Positions 34,424 through 43,904 of a stretch of 64,000 nt of DNA are shown here, in pieces. The stretch is from Cannabis sativa (Eukaryota > Streptophyta > Magnoliopsida > Rosales > Cannabaceae), in contig NC_083610.1 of assembly GCF_029168945.1 (NCBI RefSeq), forward strand, positions 76,747,580 to 76,811,579. The letters run 5' to 3'. The position numbers were made by a program, and so were the translations under genes. The notes under the pieces are model-generated. The model was not told where the DNA came from. It saw only the letters and a list, made by a program, of their open reading frames with translations, and ran no database searches. Positions within the stretch are counted from its first letter, which is position 1, and the number at the start of each line of letters is the position of its first letter.

Positions 34424-36435
34424 AGAGCCTTCAAAATCCATTACACAGGCTCGCAACATATCTTTAAGTATCTGTATTGTCCTCTTGGACTGTCCATCAG
34501 TCTGAGGGTGAAAAGTTGTACTAAACTTCAAATTGGTATCCATGGCTCGCTGGATACTTTGCCAAAATTTTGAGGTAAACTTTGTATCCCTATCCAATAT
34601 AATGGACTTCAGAGCCCCATGTAACCTCACTATTTCTTTCACATATAATTCTACATACTGATCCACTGTAAATGTTGTTTTCACTGGTAGAAAATGTGCA
34701 GACTTAGTAAGTCGATCCATCACAACCCAAATAGAATCGTACATTCTCGTGGTTCTAGGTAGTCCAACCACAAAATCCATGGTGATATCTTCCCACTTCT
34801 GCTCAGGAAGACTCAGAGGCTGCAACAACCCTACAAATCTTTAGTGTTCAGCCTTAATCTGCTGACAAGTCAAGCACCGAATACAAATTCTACCACATCT
34901 TTCTTCATCCCGCAACACCAGTAGAAAGGTTTCAAATCTTAATACAATTTGGTAGTGCTAGGATGCAATGAATAACGAGTGGTATGAGCTTCTTCGAGAA
35001 TCTCATTTCTAAGTTCCATTCTGCTTGGAACACAAACTTTGGTTCTAAACAATAACATCCAATTACCTGACACTATAAAATCTTTAGCTTGACCAGCTAA
35101 AACTTCTTCTCAGATCTTTACCAATTCTAAATTAGTTAACTGAGCCACTTTAATTCTGTCTAACAGATCAGATTGCAATGTCAAATTATTAGGTTTGCCT
35201 ACAACAAACTCAAAACTTGATCTGACCATATCAGTTGCTAGCTTGGGTGAAATCAAAATCATGTTGGATACTTTCCCAAGGCCTTTCCTACTAAGGGCAT
35301 CTGCCACCATATTGGCCTTCTCAAGATGGTCAATGATTTCACAATCATAGTCCTTGACCAACTCCAACCATCGTCTCTGACTCATATAGTAATTTTTCTG
35401 AGTAAAGAAATATTTAAGGCTCTTGTGATCAGTGTAAATCTCACACTTTTCTCCGTAGAGTTTCGCCAAATCTTTAAAGCAAAAATTATCACGGCAAGTT
35501 CTAAATCATGAGTTGGGTATAGTTGTTCATACTCTTTTAACTGACAAGAAGCGTAAGAGATTACCCGATCAACTTGCATCAAAACACATCCCAGACCCTG
35601 TCTGGATGCATCACAGTAAACCACAAACTTCTCTTTATCAGATGGTAGGGCTAACACTGGAGCTGTAATCAACCTCTGTTTTCATTCCTGGAAGCTTGCT
35701 TCACACTTGTCTGTCCACAGAAACCACTAATTCTTTTTAGTGAGTTCGGTTAAAAGTGTTGAGATCTTAGAAAACCCCTTAACAAACCGACGATAATAAC
35801 CAGCAAAACCCAGAAAACTTCCGACTTCAGTAGTTGTCTTCGGTCTTGGTCAATCCCTGACATATTCAATCTTCCCTGGATCCACCTTGATCCCATCCTT
35901 ACTGACAATGTGTCCAAGAAAAGACACTTGAGATAGCCAAAACTCACATTTTTTGAACTTGGCATACAGATTATGTTCTCGTAATTTCTGCAGAACCACC
36001 CTAATTAAGGTATTGCTTGTGCTTCGCTTTTGATTGAGAGTACACAAGGATGTCATCGATATATACTATAACACATATACCGAGGAAATCCTTGAATATC
36101 TTATTCATCAGATCGATAAAAGCTGTCGGAGCATTGGTTAGTCCAAAAGGCATAACCAAAAATTCATAGTGCCCATACCTAGTGCAAAAAACAGTCTTTG
36201 GAATGTCCTTCTCTCAGATTCACAACTGATGATAGCCTGAACAGAGATCAATCTTAGATAAGACCATCTTCCCCTGAAGCTGATCGAACAAGTTATCGAT
36301 CCTAGGTAAAGGATACTTATTCTTGATAGTCAATTTATTTAGATCCTTGTAGTTAATGCACATGCGTAGGGATCCATCTTTCATCTTAACAAATAACACG
36401 AGAGCTCCCCAGGGTGACACACTAGGTCGTGAAAA
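34424..36435 (-). pseudogene. Ty3/Gypsy pol fragment (RT, RNase H, integrase)
   Basis: Minus strand from the right: [20 protein letters not shown] and [15 protein letters not shown] (RT, 36220-36435). Then [22 protein letters not shown] RT thumb (35850-36056), [18 protein letters not shown] and [12 protein letters not shown] (RNase H, 35382-35672), [20 protein letters not shown] (35110-35469). The integrase core is LPRTTRMYDSIWVVMDRLTK with TTFHPQTDGQSKRTIQ (34421-34828). The order is that of Gypsy pol, Tekay/Del-like by wording. Frameshifts separate the blocks; both ends are truncated. Confidence 0.88.
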
Positions 36436-36439
36436 CCCT

Positions 36440-36713
36440 AGGGTTGCGATCTTTGGGATAGCACAAACTTAGTTTTATTTGTTGCTAAGTGACACTTTTA
36501 ATATTACGTATGTTGTGTATGTTTTGAAAAATAGATTTTGGAATCCCAAATTCTATACATTTTGTAAATATGAAATATGTTTAGTAATGTTTTAATTATT
36601 ATGAAAATTTTATTAAAAACACTTTTATCTTTAAACCCTTTGATTGACAAAGGTTAGCATAATAATTAAGAAAATATTATAGCGTGCCTAAGCTAATAAA
36701 GTGTTACAGTATG
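36440..36713 (+). repeat. Gypsy LTR 3' fragment
   Basis: Ends GCGTGCCTAAGCTAATAAAG then TGTTACA, parallel to the ending at 9190-9228, with a GGAATCCCAAAT/ATTTTGTAAAT segment comparable to 9060-9090. It abuts the opposite-strand pol fragment, so a rearrangement joined them. Confidence 0.5.
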
Positions 36714-36971
36714 ATATAAAATAAATGGTAAAAATCTAATTGGCCCATTACTATGTAGGGGCGACCAACATTGGGTTTTTCGGCCCAATTTACTTTCCAT
36801 TTATTTATTTAATCAAACTAATGAAAGTTTTTATTTGAAAAAGGGAAACTAAAACCATAGACTTTGGCCATAGAAAGGAAGAAAAGAGAGACCATTATGC
36901 ACACAATTTAAAAGTTTTTGAAAGCCACCAAAGTCTCTCTCTCTCTCTAAAGTGGCACACGCCACACATAT

Positions 36972-37042
<71 letters not shown>

Positions 37043-37348
37043 TTAGCTCACATAGAAACAAAAGATCAAATCTTTGTGTTTTAAGTATTAACCCACACTT
37101 ATCATTCGAGTTTGACCTAATAATTTTGACTCTCACCTACTTTTCATGATACCAATCTGTAATAATTCGTATTGAATTCACGTTGTGACCTAAGTTACCA
37201 CCATTACTCCTAATATGCTTGTGAGTGAGGCAAAGACAACTTTGTTTGCTTTGTCCATATCCATTTCTAAAGGCACCAATTGAAAGAGGTGTTCAAGAGG
37301 GAATTGCAACCCAAAGAATTGTGTAATTTTTTGGATAATATTGATGCA
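36714..37348. other. Intergenic with (TC)n microsatellite
   Basis: Contains an uninterrupted (CT)n run at about 36974-37039 and a shorter one at 36932-36949. Both frames read across it are repeat artefacts. The stretch 37140-37348 is the pre-insertion flank of the MULE and joins 48064 onward. I recognise no gene in it. Confidence 0.6.
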
Positions 37349-38031
37349 AAGAAAATGGGAAATTTACAAAAATACTGTTTTTTTATCAAATGTTTTCAAA
37401 AATACTGGGACACGACAAACTTTACATTTTTACTATCCAAGCCCATTTTTATTTTTTTTATACTGTCTATGCCCAATATATTTATTTTTATACTGTAAAC
37501 AGTAACAAAACACAAACGGCACCTCTCCTTCATGGTTGGGGATGAACAAATCAACACCAGAATCATAGAAACACTAGGAAAAAACCATAAAATCTGACAA
37601 AGAGAAAAAATTACTAAATCAACAACAAATTACAGTTTTGTAGTGTTATTTTACTGTTGTTTGAATATGAAAAAAAGGCCACATAAATGAAATATTGCAA
37701 AAAATGACAGGACATGGAATCTATACCAGTTCTCATAAAGAGCAATGGACAATGGAAAAAAGAACATAATTATTTCAAGAGAATGTGACAATCGTATAAA
37801 AAAAACATAAGAAAACACTACTAAAACAACACAAAAAAAATCAAAAATATAAAAAACAAGCATAAAAAAACTCTGGAATGGTAATATTCCGACCGGGTGT
37901 ACTTGGATTCCCAATCCTATAAAAAAACATAAGAAAACACTACTAAAACAAAACTAAAACAACAAAAAAAATAAAAATAAATAAAGAACATAAAAAACAA
38001 GCATAAAAAATTATTAAAACTAAAATAATGA

Positions 38032-38130
38032 AATGACACACCTCGACAACCCTTTTCCTAATTATATCTTCAAACAAATCAGTTGATTGAACAATCTTCA
38101 CTTGGTGTTACCCTTTCCCTAAGAGTTAAC
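38032..38130 (-). pseudogene. Exon-like fragment captured by the MULE
   Basis: On the minus strand, ...GTTAACTCTTAG (acceptor-like) precedes an open stretch ending GTTGTCGAG before GTGTGTC (donor-like). In the second copy (61090-61172) the same stretch is open and reads GKSKYQVKIVQSTDLFEDII then RKRVVE. In this copy one base is missing near the start, so the frame breaks. The source gene is not recognised. Splice-like borders kept in both copies suggest genomic capture. Confidence 0.5.
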
Positions 38131-38284
38131 AAAATAAAACTAAAACAACAACAAGACACAGAGTCAAACAAACAGAAAACTATAAAATAGGACTAACAAA
38201 AAAAAAACATGCAAAAAAAAAAAAGAAATAGGAAATATAATCAACTTGAAAAAACCCCTAAAACAACACAAGATCAATAGGAAA

Positions 38285-38430
38285 AAACCTTATCATATTT
38301 GGGAGACTTTGGAACTTTGGCTCAAACTCAAAATTAGAGTCGGAGTTCTCCAACACAGATTGAGGGTATTTTTGATTTAGTGTTCTTTGAAGTACCGGAA
38401 CCTATATTTGCAAGAACAGATCTAGAAAAT
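38285..38430 (-). pseudogene. Second exon-like fragment in the MULE
   Basis: Minus strand: an acceptor-like ATATAG at about 38405-38410 is followed by an open stretch including QKYPQSVLENSDSNFEFEPK and FQSLPNMIR, then a donor-like AAG/GTTTTTT at ~38290. In the second copy the matching region (61500-61550) retains only the FKSLPNLIR end. Source gene unknown. Confidence 0.4.
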
Positions 38431-39156
38431 CAAAATAAAAAAACCACTCTTTTATTTCCCCCCAAAAGTGTGACTAGAAATTAGAAAAATTAAAAAAATG
38501 AGAAGAAGAAGAACTGAACAAGAAATAAAATAAAAAATTTATATGTTAATGGAGAGAGTAAGAGAACTTAAGGAGAAAGATAGTGAGAAAAAAGATGATA
38601 AGTGTATGGATTTTGAAAAAAATAAGAAAAACAAAAGAACGAGACCCATGAAGAAGAAGAAGAAGAACAGAAGAAGAGCAATTACTATTACACGACACCT
38701 TATCTTCATGTTCATCATATGAGTTCACCCATCTTCTAAAAAGAACAGGTACTTCATGTTGTTCTTGTTCTGCAAATAGTTTAGAAGGAAAGGTGTTTGA
38801 TAAAATATTTGGTTTGAAAGTTTAATTTGTTTGTGGTTGTGAATGTGATGAGTATGGACGACATGGACCAGTGGCTCATATAATAACATGTGTGATAGGA
38901 GTTGGTGTGTTGTCACTTTCATGGAGTGTGACTCACTTTCATCAAAAAGTAAAATGAAACTCAATTAAAAGTGACAGTTTTTATCGCTATAAAATATATA
39001 TATATATATATATATAAAGGTTTAAAAAAAACGCTGCCATATACTGTCAAAAAAAAGAAAAAGCCTGCCGTATGAAATTTAAATAATATACACAGTAAAA
39101 ATATAAACATTACCGCCTCACAGTATATATGTAAAAAAATGACAACAATAAGTATA

Positions 39157-39290
39157 GGGAAATTTTAATTTTTGGCCTTAATAATACAAGCCATATCAAA
39201 ATTTATACCCTTCCTTAATTTGTACAAATTTAGTCCATTAATTACATGAACTTCCCATTTTACCCTTTTTTTTAAAAAATAAAAAATAAA
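39157..39290 (+). repeat. Left terminal inverted repeat of the inner MULE
   Basis: GGGAAATTTTAAT...; shares CCTTAATAATAC, ATCAAAATTTATACCCT, TAATTTGTACAAATT with the right end in complement. Similarity is partial, roughly 70-75% by eye. Confidence 0.75.
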
Positions 39291-39521
39291 ATAGCTAAAA
39301 TCTGAAATTGATCTTTCTCTCTCTCTTCCCTCTTCCCTCTCTCTCGTGCACCACTCTCTCTCTCTAGAAAAAAACTGAAAAATTTATCAAAAAAATTCCC
39401 TCTATCCGTCCCACTCTCTCGTCACTCTCTTTCTTCCCTCTTGAATGGTTGTTTTCTCGGTGGGTGTTGGTGGAAAACCGAAGCACAACTCAATATCACT
39501 CAAGAATCTTACAGCATTATA

Positions 39522-39525
39522 ATGG
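39522..39525 (+). CDS. Predicted first exon of MURA transposase (start codon)
   Basis: ATGG is followed directly by a strong donor GTAAGT (39526). Joining it to the acceptor TTTGCAATTGCAG at 41052 gives ATG GGA GAC AAA, in frame with the transposase N-terminus (MGDKVFLVVSYDGVW). The 1527-base intron would hold two site arrays and the antisense small gene. The alternative start at 41007 encodes an unlikely hydrophobic leader (MFFPLLTLFFWF). Confidence 0.5.
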
Positions 39526-39674
39526 GTAAGTTGTATTTTAAGCATTTTGTTTGACTTTATGTAGTTTAAAATTGTTATATGTGTGTTTTTTGTTGGAACT
39601 GCTGTTTTTTGGTCTGAAATTGTTGAGATCTGGCAGATCTGGTTTTCAGTCGAATTCTGGGTTTTCCAGTGTTA

Positions 39675-39918
39675 TCGATGATATATCGATACTATGTCGA
39701 TGGTTTGTCGATGATTACAAAAGGAAAGGTCAGTGACGACCATTATCGACGTTATGTCGACATAATGTCAACGTTATGTCGACATTATGCAACAAACATA
39801 TTGTTTCCAATTTGTCGACATTTTGTCGACGTTATGTCGACAGCATGTCGACAACAAGCATTTATCTCATTTTAGAAGTTGTCGATATTTTGTCGACACC
39901 ATGTCGACAAAATATCGA
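39675..39918. promoter_or_regulatory. GTCGAC array 1: four tetrads with 11 bp period
   Basis: TCGA cores start at 39675, 39686, 39697, 39708; 39746, 39757, 39768 (TCAA), 39779; 39815, 39826, 39837, 39848; 39882, 39893, 39904, 39915. Within each tetrad the step is exactly 11; between tetrads the gap is 38, 36 and 34. Unit consensus is ATGTCGACATT with palindromic core TGTCGACA. It lies downstream of the left terminus in the predicted transposase intron. Confidence 0.9.
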
Positions 39919-40104
39919 TGCAAATGAAAAAAAGCCGTAAATAACATAACATAACATTAAAATAACATAAAATAAAAGGGAAATTTCATTAAAATAAGAA
40001 AAAAAACATAACATAAAAAAACATTAAAAAAAACATAAAATAAAGTTCATAAAAAAAAAAAACAAACATTAAATAAAACTCACCACAAGCCATAACATAA
40101 CAAA

Positions 40105-40434
40105 TTATTTTTTTTTAAATTCTTTGGCTTGTGGGTGAGCCTTGCAATACTTGCATAATGTTCCAGGCTTCACCGGTTTACCGTTAAAGATGCCTAGTTT
40201 GCAACGACGGCATCCTTCGGGGAACCCTGGTGGTGGAGCCGGCCATACACCAGTTTTGCAAAAATGTGCTTCAAGTTTCCTGAACCTGAACTCGTTCCCA
40301 CATCGTTCTCTTTCGAAAGCTCTTTGGGCGTCAAAAACTTTCTGCATTTCAGGAGTAACTATGCCAACATCAGGCTCCTTGACTCTTCGGGGAGTTAAGA
40401 TGGGGAATTTGCCTTTGTTCTTTCTTGGGGCCAT
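40105..40434 (-). CDS. Small basic zinc-ribbon-like protein encoded in the MULE (109 aa)
   Basis: Starts MAPRKNKGKFPILTPRR and ends KYCKAHPQAKEFKKK. The C-terminal half has C-x2-C-x15-C-x2-C (GCRRCKLGIF...GTLCKYCKAH), a likely zinc-binding ribbon. A further Cys and a charged central helix-like region (ERERCGNEFRFRKLEAHFCK) precede it. Lysine-rich at both ends, so probably nuclear and nucleic-acid binding. It lies on the minus strand between the first two GTCGAC arrays, inside the predicted first transposase intron. It has its own TATA box ~85 bases upstream of the ATG. The frame is intact, in contrast to decayed surroundings. I do not recognise the family. Confidence 0.65.
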   Translation of the reverse strand: MAPRKNKGKFPILTPRRVKEPDVGIVTPEMQKVFDAQRAFERERCGNEFRFRKLEAHFCKTGVWPAPPPGFPEGCRRCKLGIFNGKPVKPGTLCKYCKAHPQAKEFKKK

Positions 40435-40518
40435 ATTTAGAACTTAAGAATAAGAGAAATTTTTAAGAGTAAGAGAGAAGTAGAAGACAAGAGCACTTAT
40501 GAATAAGAAAGGGATTTG

Positions 40519-40526
40519 CTTTTATA
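40519..40526 (-). promoter_or_regulatory. TATA box of the small MULE gene
   Basis: TATAAAAG on the minus strand (CTTTTATA on plus), 85-92 bases upstream of the ATG at 40434. The expected start would be near 40493, leaving a CT-rich ~60 base leader. The second GTCGAC array begins ~90 bases further upstream (40615). Confidence 0.6.
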
Positions 40527-40614
40527 GAGCAGTAAACATGTTGGGAATGTATGAAAATTTAATGGTCATTAAATGCGTAACTGTACAGGTAAAACGCATG
40601 AAATGGTGTATTTG

Positions 40615-40990
40615 TCGACTGAATGTCGATACTATGTCGACATCATGTCGACAACATGCCAATTTAGTGTCACTGCTAACTCATTTGTCGATGCCATGTC
40701 GACGTCATGTCGGCTTGACTTGTCGATAGGACACGTGTCTGACATGCAACGTGTCAGTTGGGAAGGGTTGTTGGGAACGTAGGTAAAATTTATTAACATT
40801 AAATGTGTAACCGTTGTTAATTGTCGATTGAATGTCGATGGTATGTCGATATTATGTCGATGGCGAGCATGCTTGGTGTGGTTGTCGACGTTATGTCGAT
40901 AGTATGTCGACACAATGTCGACAATCAGTGCCCTTATTTCTGCTGTTGTGATTATCGACATTATGTCTATTGATATCGATGGGATGTCGA
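40615..40990. promoter_or_regulatory. GTCGAC array 2: five tetrads
   Basis: Cores start at 40615, 40626, 40637, 40648; 40688, 40699, 40710 (TCGG), 40723; 40824, 40835, 40846, 40857; 40885, 40896, 40907, 40918; 40955, 40966 (TCTA), 40976, 40987. Nearly all steps are 11. The array sits between the small minus-strand gene and the transposase coding exon, so it could control both. Confidence 0.9.
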
Positions 40991-41052
40991 TTTTTATTTT
41001 TTTTGGGTGTTTTTTCCTTTACTCACCTTGTTTTTTTGGTTTGCAATTGCAG

Positions 41053-43641
41053 GAGACAAAGTGTTCCTTGTTGTATCGTACGATGGTGTTTGGTTATGTG
41101 AGAATTATAATTGGATCTACAAAGCAAATAGCAGCTTGACGTTGACAGTTACAAATGAGACAACCCTACAAGAACTGCGACAAATTTTATATGAAGAGTT
41201 GGAAGTTGATCCGGTAGCGTATGATTTAAAGTTGGAGATTTGTTCCTTGTACATGAAGGGAAAAATGGTTGCGCCAGAGGTTATTAAGAGAGAACGCCAA
41301 CTGAGAACGTTTTTAGAGATGAGGGCAACAATGTCAAATACAGAGTTTATGCCATTATTCGTGACCAAGGTGAGAAAAGTTGGGAATTCGGAGCCTACGC
41401 CGCCTACTAATCCTCTCCCTCGGAGTGTGGTAGGGTCTTGCGTTCCCAAAACAGATGTTGGGATTGGTGTGAATGAGGAGGTTCCGGCCAATTTAGAGGT
41501 TCCGACCAATTTAGAGGTTCCGACCAATGTAGGGCAAGAACAAGAAGCGACAGGATTTCATCAGTTTGAAGAGTTCGATACACCCTTCTACAATAACGAT
41601 CCTATTGTAGATTTGAATATGGACGATGAACATGATTTAGCAGTCGATGAAGCCGTAGCGGGACCATTGTTGAGGTTAGAGTGTGTACCGAGTAACCAAG
41701 GTACACAGCGAGAACGACAACCTCGTAGTGAAAATCGCACTACACCTGGAACTAGCGATAGTCGACCGGGCGGGCGAAGAACATGCTCGTCATGCAACGT
41801 TCTCAACGTTCTCCTCTTTTGAAGTTTGTACCAAGTTCAAAGCTCCCATGTGGACAAAGGAAGATATAATGGAAAATCATGAGCTAACTACTTGTTTACA
41901 AAGTAAGGAAGCAGGGGTGATAGAGCTTGGTAATTTTTATGAAAACAAGGAAGAACTGAGACAAGTAGTGGCTAGGTTTGCACTTAATAACAATTTCGAG
42001 TGGATGGTGAAGAAGTCATCCCCTGATGTGTTGTACGTTACATGCAAGGCTCCAGATTGTAAATGGAGATTGAGGGGGAGGAAGAAGATGCATTCTGACA
42101 ACTTTGAGGTCACTGTATTTCACAATGAACACACATGTAACTTGAATGCGAGACGTTCAGATCACCGTCAAGCAGCACCATGGGTAGTTGGCCACCTTAT
42201 TAAGGGGAAGTACACCCAAGATGGAACTAAGTACAAGGCTAAAGACATACAGAGGGACATGTTTGACAACTACGGTATCAGTATGAGTTATGTGAAGGCG
42301 TGGAGGTGCAGGGAGATGGGACTTACGTATGCTAGGGGTACGCCACGAGTTTTCATACATGAAGCTTCCCGGGTACTTGTACATGCCGGAACGAAGAATC
42401 CGGTACCATTACCTGACTTGTACTTAGAGGACGAGCGGTTCAAGTACTGTTTTATATCACTCGGTGCATGTAGAAGGGGCTTTTCTTTTTGTCGTCCTGT
42501 TTTGAGTATCGATGGCACCTTCTTGAAGACGAAGTACGGCGGTATAATGTTAGTTGCTGTGGCATACGATGCGAACAACCAATTGTTGCCGGTTGCTTAT
42601 GGTATCGTTGACAGTGAGAATAACGACTCCTGGACGTATTTCTTACAGAAGTTGAGGGTAGCAGTTGGCGTGGTTGAGAACTTAGTGTTTGTGTCAGATA
42701 GGCATCAAAGCATTGATCATGCTGTTAAACTCGTTTTTCCCGAAGCAGTCCACTGTGCATGCTATCACCACATTGTTATGAACGTGAACGCCAAATTCAA
42801 GACTGATGCTTTTCACAACCAAATATATAATGTTGCTTACGCATGGTCGAAGACTGAATGCGATAGAGAGTTCGAGAAGCTTAGAAAGATGAATCCGGCC
42901 ATTGCTGCATATGTGGAGAGTATAGGGTTTGAGAAGTGGGCTCACCCTTATTGTTTGGGCGATAGATACAACATCATGACGAGCAACGCTGCTGAAAGCT
43001 TCAATAGTGTCACAGAAGAGTTCAGGAAATATCCAATAACTACTTTGGTTGAATTTATCAGGTTCACACTCCAATCGTGGTTCGCTGATCGCCTCGAAAA
43101 TGCTGACAAATGTGCCACCCCTTTGGCCACGCTCTTTGAAAAAAACTTGGCAAAAATTCATGAAAATGCAAGGTACAGGCGCGTCCAACGAAATGGAGCC
43201 AATTTGTATAACGTTGGTAGGGGACCTAACGGTGAAAGAGGTGGTGATGTGAATCTAGTTGAAAGAACATGCACCTGCGGCGTGTTCACGTTATTGAAAC
43301 TCCCTTGCCTTCATGCATGTGCCGCGGCATTGAAAACGAACACAAGTGTGTACACGCTTTGCTCACCTTATTATTCAAAAGAAACGTGGAGGAAGATTTA
43401 CGATGATACCATCAATCTTGCTGGTGACGAGGATGATTGGGTTCTCCCAGAACACATCAAGAATATGAAAGTTGGGGTACCTGTGGAAAAGAAGCCTGTA
43501 GGTCGTCCAAGAAAAAGCAACGCTGGAAGAAGACGGGAGAACCGTTTCCCGTCTGGTGATAAAAAGGTTCTCGTACCACGAAACTGCAGCCGCTGTGGCA
43601 GTTCAGGCCACAACAGAGCAACATGCAAAGCCCGCATCTGA
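41053..43641 (+). CDS. MURA-type MULE transposase, one frame break
   Basis: The N-terminal part (41053-41822) has a VVSYDGVWLCENYNW block, an acidic linker and three copies of a six-residue VPTNLE-type repeat (41479-41535). The main part (open from 41683, numbering from there) has an N-terminal Mu DNA-binding domain and the DDE core: D277 in SIDGTFLK, D339 in VSDRHQSIDH, E438 in TSNAAESFNS. It ends with a SWIM finger C530-x-C532-x9-C542-x-H544 and a C-terminal CCHC knuckle CSRCGSSGHNRATC. All catalytic residues are present. The two frames differ by one base and meet near a TTTT run at 41817-41820, where the first frame hits a stop at 41820. It cuts and inserts the element by DDE chemistry in the nucleus. 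Confidence 0.9.
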
Positions 43642-43904
43642 GGCGTCTTGTACGTATTCGTTGGGAAATTTGATATATTGTAATGATGCATATTTTGTCA
43701 TACTTATTTTTGTTGAGGTTGAATATTTTTCAAATATTTTAATTATTTTTAGGTTTAATAGTTATTTTTGTTGAATAATATTGATATTTTATATTTGAAA
43801 CCACGAATAATTATCAAAATTTGAACGAAAAGAAAATCTATATATACATAACTGTAATGTTAATTACACAAAATATACAATGTCCCAATAATTACACATA
43901 TAAT

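Noticed and set aside
36849..37149. ORFs with Leu-Ser or Arg-Glu runs
   Set aside because: Products of the (TC)n microsatellite read on either strand.
37280..37498. 72-residue ORF across the left MULE boundary
   Set aside because: Starts in flank and runs into the transposon terminus, so it did not exist before insertion.
41117..41527. 136-residue minus-strand ORF
   Set aside because: Antisense shadow of the transposase N-terminal exon and its six-residue repeats.
42694..43188. 164-residue minus-strand ORF
   Set aside because: Antisense shadow of the transposase catalytic core.
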